From: Phycisphaeraceae bacterium
GTDB lineage: Bacteria; Planctomycetota; Phycisphaerae; Phycisphaerales; Zrk34
Assembly: GCA_028281485.1 (NCBI GenBank)
Contig: JANQJT010000266.1
Location: 1 to 14,067, forward strand
Reading direction: 5' to 3'
DNA: 14,067 nt
Shown here: one piece after another, positions 12,546 to 14,067 of the stretch
Layout of the letters: every line of letters starts with the position of its first letter
Position numbering within the stretch: the stretch's first letter is position 1
Notes under the pieces: model-generated
Seen by the model: only the letters and a program-made list of their open reading frames with translations
Databases searched by the model: none
What the model was told of the DNA's origin: nothing
Position numbers and translations under genes: made by a program

Positions 12546-14067
12546 ATGTCACACCAACCCATCAAATACATCATGTACCTGCGCAAATCGACGGACGACA
12601 AGTCTCGTCAGGTGCGTTCCATATCAGATCAACGGTCAGAGTTGGGTGAGTTCGCGAAACGCAATGATCTCAACGTCATTGATGTCTTGCTCGAAAAGCA
12701 ATCAGCTAAACGGCCTGGCCGACCCGTCTTCAATGAAATGCTTCGTCGGATTGAAGTGGGTGAAGCCCATGGCATACTTTCATGGCATCCCGACCGCCTT
12801 GCCCGCAACTCACGGGACGGTGGACACATCATGGATCTCTTGGATATCGGGGTACTACACGACCTGAAGTTCCCCACATTTACATACGAAAACTCGGCAT
12901 CTGGCAAGCTCATGCTTGCCGTGATGTTCTCCCAGTCGAAGTATTACGTCGATAACCTCTCCGAGAACATCAGACGGGGTAAACGCCGTAAGGCAGCTGA
13001 AGGAGTGTGGCCGGGACCGGCCCCTCTTGGATACTTCAACCATCCCCAACGTAGATGTTTGGTGCCTGATCCGAAGGTGACCCCGCACGTCACTCGGGCT
13101 TTTGAGCGATTCAGTACGGGCAACTACACACTTGAGCAGATTGCTTCACTTCTAAGAAAAGCGGGTGTCAAGGGAACCCACGGTAAGGTGATTTCACCCT
13201 CAACCGCCCAGCGGATGCTCCAAAATCCCGTCTACTACGGTTCATTCCGGTTCAAGGGTGAACTGATGGAGGGTACTCATGAGCCACTGATATCCAAACG
13301 ACTGTTTGATCGCTGTCAGAGTGTCATGTCCAAGCGGTCAAGACCCAAGAGCAAGGGGCTGAAGCCCTTCCTATACCGAGGACTCATCCGTTGCTCGGTC
13401 TGCGGGGGCATGGTGACATCCGAAACAAGCAAGGGGCATGTCTACCTGCATTGCTCCAAACGCAAAGAACCCTGCAAGCACGAATACCGACCTGCAGTTC
13501 GAGAAGAATCAATCTCACAGCAGATCAAAGAAGCACTATTTCGACTCTCCCTCCCCGATGATTGGGTGGAGGGAATGTTGGAGATGCTCACAGACGAGCA
13601 AAGCCGCCTTGCTGAGGCGGCTGAGAGGAAACGGGTTGAATTGGATGAGGAACGACAGAGGCTACAGGATAAGCTCTCTAGGGCGGAGGAAGGCTGGCTT
13701 GACGGGGTGATCTCAAAATCTCGCTATCGCGAAATCAAATCCGAACTGGTCGCACAGCGACAGTCACTCGACGAAGAAATCGCTGAATTGGAGCGAAGTG
13801 ACCTGAATCGGTTAGAACCGATGGCTCGCTTCTTAAAAGCAAGCAAACGAGCCAAAAAACTAGCTTCGGAAGGAACACCGGCTGAACAACTCGACTTCTT
13901 CAAGAAAGTCGGTTCGAACCCTGAACTGGTTTCCCGCCAACTGTTGTTCACGCCACGCGGACCGTGGCAACACGTTGAAAAATCTAGGCTACTAGTCTCT
14001 GCACCCGCCGACGCTCATTCGTCGGCGGGCCGCAAGTCCCGGAACTCACTCAGATTTTCAAAAAGCG
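12546..14067 (+). CDS. large serine recombinase (3' end beyond window)
   Basis: The frame opens at the ATG at 12546, six bases after GGAGGA, and stays open for 507 codons to the window edge, so no stop is seen. The resolvase catalytic domain (about 6-145) has YLRKST with nucleophile S15, ISDQRSEL (26-33) and DRLARNS (83-89). The recombinase domain (about 155-265) includes GPAPLGYF and the STAQRMLQNPVYYGSFRF stretch. A zinc ribbon follows with C283, C286, C303 and C310, then a charged coiled coil (about 345-420). The family's end region FFKKVGSNPELVSRQLLF (451-468) reaches GPWQHVEKS near 480. Residues after S457 are encoded in the right inverted repeat, and the last ~25 look non-family-like. 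It would cut and rejoin att sites and is the likely mover of this element. Confidence 0.93.
   Translation, partial: MSHQPIKYIMYLRKSTDDKSRQVRSISDQRSELGEFAKRNDLNVIDVLLEKQSAKRPGRPVFNEMLRRIEVGEAHGILSWHPDRLARNSRDGGHIMDLLDIGVLHDLKFPTFTYENSASGKLMLAVMFSQSKYYVDNLSENIRRGKRRKAAEGVWPGPAPLGYFNHPQRRCLVPDPKVTPHVTRAFERFSTGNYTLEQIASLLRKAGVKGTHGKVISPSTAQRMLQNPVYYGSFRFKGELMEGTHEPLISKRLFDRCQSVMSKRSRPKSKGLKPFLYRGLIRCSVCGGMVTSETSKGHVYLHCSKRKEPCKHEYRPAVREESISQQIKEALFRLSLPDDWVEGMLEMLTDEQSRLAEAAERKRVELDEERQRLQDKLSRAEEGWLDGVISKSRYREIKSELVAQRQSLDEEIAELERSDLNRLEPMARFLKASKRAKKLASEGTPAEQLDFFKKVGSNPELVSRQLLFTPRGPWQHVEKSRLLVSAPADAHSSAGRKSRNSLRFSKS
13916..14067 (-). repeat. right 152-bp inverted repeat
   Basis: Reverse complement of 9836-9987, 151 of 152 positions identical. 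It begins in the codon for S457 of the recombinase GSN motif and extends to the last base of the window, so it may be longer. The single difference from the left copy is synonymous in the recombinase frame (CTA against CTT, both Leu). It contains the second copy of the 26-base palindrome. Confidence 0.97.

Larger units (their letters stand above)
9836..14067. mobile_element. recombinase-bearing element next to tRNA-Ser, right edge open
   Basis: The segment starts at the 3' end of tRNA-Ser and holds two divergent genes, a nuclease-STAND NTPase and a large serine recombinase, between 152-base inverted repeats. Base composition drops clearly from the GC-rich host, most of all in the NTPase gene, consistent with transfer. 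A recombinase plus cargo at a tRNA end is typical of an integrated element. The inverted rather than direct end repeats are not what simple att-site integration would leave. The right repeat reaches the last base of the window, so neither the outer flank nor a second target copy can be seen. Confidence 0.7.

Noticed and set aside
13911..13920. GGTTCGAACC at the inner edge of the right repeat resembles the tRNA T-arm, possible att core
   Set aside because: These bases encode the conserved Gly-Ser-Asn of the recombinase end region, so likeness to GGTTCGAA of the tRNA is probably chance. The left repeat edge shows only GGGTTC followed by unrelated bases.
1..14067. CRISPR array, rRNA or transposase with terminal repeats
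   Set aside because: No regularly spaced short repeats, no rRNA signature and no DDE-type transposase were seen. The only long repeat pair is the 152-base one.

Overview
The window looks like a chromosomal piece of a planctomycete, probably class Phycisphaerae. Most of it is GC-rich. It carries the housekeeping genes for trigger factor (tig) and ClpX, a secreted planctomycete-style sulfatase, and an exported protein with a Thr-Thr-Arg-Pro stretch after its signal peptide, which I associate with Phycisphaerae. The lineage is inferred from these traits; no marker phylogeny was possible.

Region 1 (1-2508). The 3' end of an unrecognised plus-strand gene faces a probable minus-strand operon. That operon encodes a helix-turn-helix regulator, a membrane-anchored PIN-TRAM protein and a small exported protein.

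Region 2 (2509-8642). This is a mostly plus-strand housekeeping block. A ~530-bp intergenic region holds a promoter and a strong terminator-like hairpin placed just upstream of tig. Trigger factor has an unusual ~50-residue Lys/Thr/Ala-rich tail. After a terminator come a sulfatase with an altered active-site motif, a YecH-type small protein (minus strand), a single-pass membrane protein with a SHOCT-like motif, and ClpX with its terminator. No clpP is visible between tig and clpX.

Region 3 (8643-9837). A uracil-DNA glycosylase superfamily gene (minus strand) and about 510 bp without a convincing gene lead to tRNA-Ser(GCU).

Region 4 (9836-14067). A visibly AT-richer accessory element abuts the tRNA 3' end. 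It contains two divergently transcribed genes: a 767-residue protein with an N-terminal Mrr-like nuclease domain joined to a STAND-type NTPase (nSTAND3-like), and a large serine recombinase. The pair is bracketed by 152-bp inverted repeats that differ at one position. Each repeat encodes the C-terminal end of the recombinase. The recombinase frame is still open at the window edge, and the second repeat runs to the last base, so the right boundary is not visible. The most interesting possibility is a compact, possibly invertible, two-gene element that carries a nuclease-STAND gene, resembling anti-phage systems, at a tRNA-Ser site. The defence role and the inversion are inferences. An assembly effect at the right end cannot be excluded.
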